A stretch of 6,131 nt of DNA from an uncultured Lachnospiraceae bacterium (lineage in GTDB: Bacteria; Bacillota; Clostridia; Lachnospirales; Lachnospiraceae): NCBI GenBank assembly GCA_902803245.1, contig CADCPJ010000116.1:1-6131 (forward strand), given 5' to 3'. Both the position numbers and the translations under genes were made by a program. The notes beneath the pieces were generated by a model. It searched no databases and was not told the DNA's origin. It worked only from the letters and a program-made list of their open reading frames with translations. Shown one piece after another: positions 6,073 through 6,131 of this stretch. Position 1 is the stretch's first letter. Each line of letters starts with the position of its first letter.

Positions 6073-6131
6073 TCAGTCCCTGCGGTCGTCGTGCACTTCC
6101 TCGTAAAAAGTATACGCCTTCTGGGTGTTGC
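6073..6131 (-). CDS. C-terminal end of an unidentified gene, possibly yqeK (HD-domain hydrolase)
   Basis: Reading leftward from the right edge, one frame gives 18 codons ending in a TGA at 6073-6075: NTQKAYTFYEEVHDDRRD. The other two frames read less like a protein end, and the charged tail is a normal C terminus. The fragment is too short to assign by sequence. In Bacillota, rsfS usually follows nadD and yqeK, sometimes with a LytR-CpsA-Psr gene between. The piece TQKAYTFY would suit the end of a YqeK protein, but that is context-based inference only. The remainder lies outside the window. Confidence 0.5.
   Translation of the reverse strand, partial: NTQKAYTFYEEVHDDRRD

Overview
The window looks like chromosomal DNA from a Gram-positive anaerobe of the class Clostridia, most plausibly Lachnospiraceae. 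This is an inference from an RsfS housekeeping gene, strong GGAGG-type ribosome binding sites, a lipoprotein with a Gram-positive style lipobox, and a SpoIIE/STAS/RsbW-type signalling cassette. G+C looks a little over half by eye; I did not compute it. All genes I can support lie on the minus strand, so transcription runs from high to low coordinates. Nearly every base is coding, and the only gene-free stretch of note is about 180 bp at 5890-6072.

In order of transcription the layout is as follows. The last 18 codons of an unidentified gene (6073-6131) come first, possibly yqeK by context. Then come the ribosome silencing factor rsfS (5518-5889) and a lipoprotein with a transglutaminase-like Cys-His-Asp triad (4151-5479). 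Next is a membrane-anchored sensor protein carrying both a PP2C/SpoIIE-type phosphatase and a C-terminal RsbW-like HATPase (2106-4094). After it comes a free STAS-domain anti-sigma-factor-antagonist-like protein (1722-2012). The last gene, open to the left edge (1-1725), encodes a 12-helix MATE-family transporter continuous in one frame with a second RsbW-like HATPase domain. Gaps between rsfS, the lipoprotein, the phosphatase gene and the STAS gene are 38, 56 and 93 bp. The STAS and MATE genes overlap by ATGA. I see no convincing intrinsic terminator, so one operon from rsfS onward is possible.

The main point of interest is the last three genes. Together they hold the parts of a partner-switching circuit: an extracytoplasmic sensor driving a PP2C phosphatase, a STAS protein with a phosphorylatable serine, and two RsbW-type ATPase domains. 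No sigma factor or stand-alone anti-sigma factor is visible. Instead, one of the kinase-like domains is welded to the cytoplasmic end of a multidrug/metabolite exporter. The simplest hypothesis is that the phosphorylation state of the STAS protein controls, or is controlled by, the transporter. That would be post-translational control of a MATE pump by partner switching. The fusion is read directly from the sequence; the regulatory scheme is inference.
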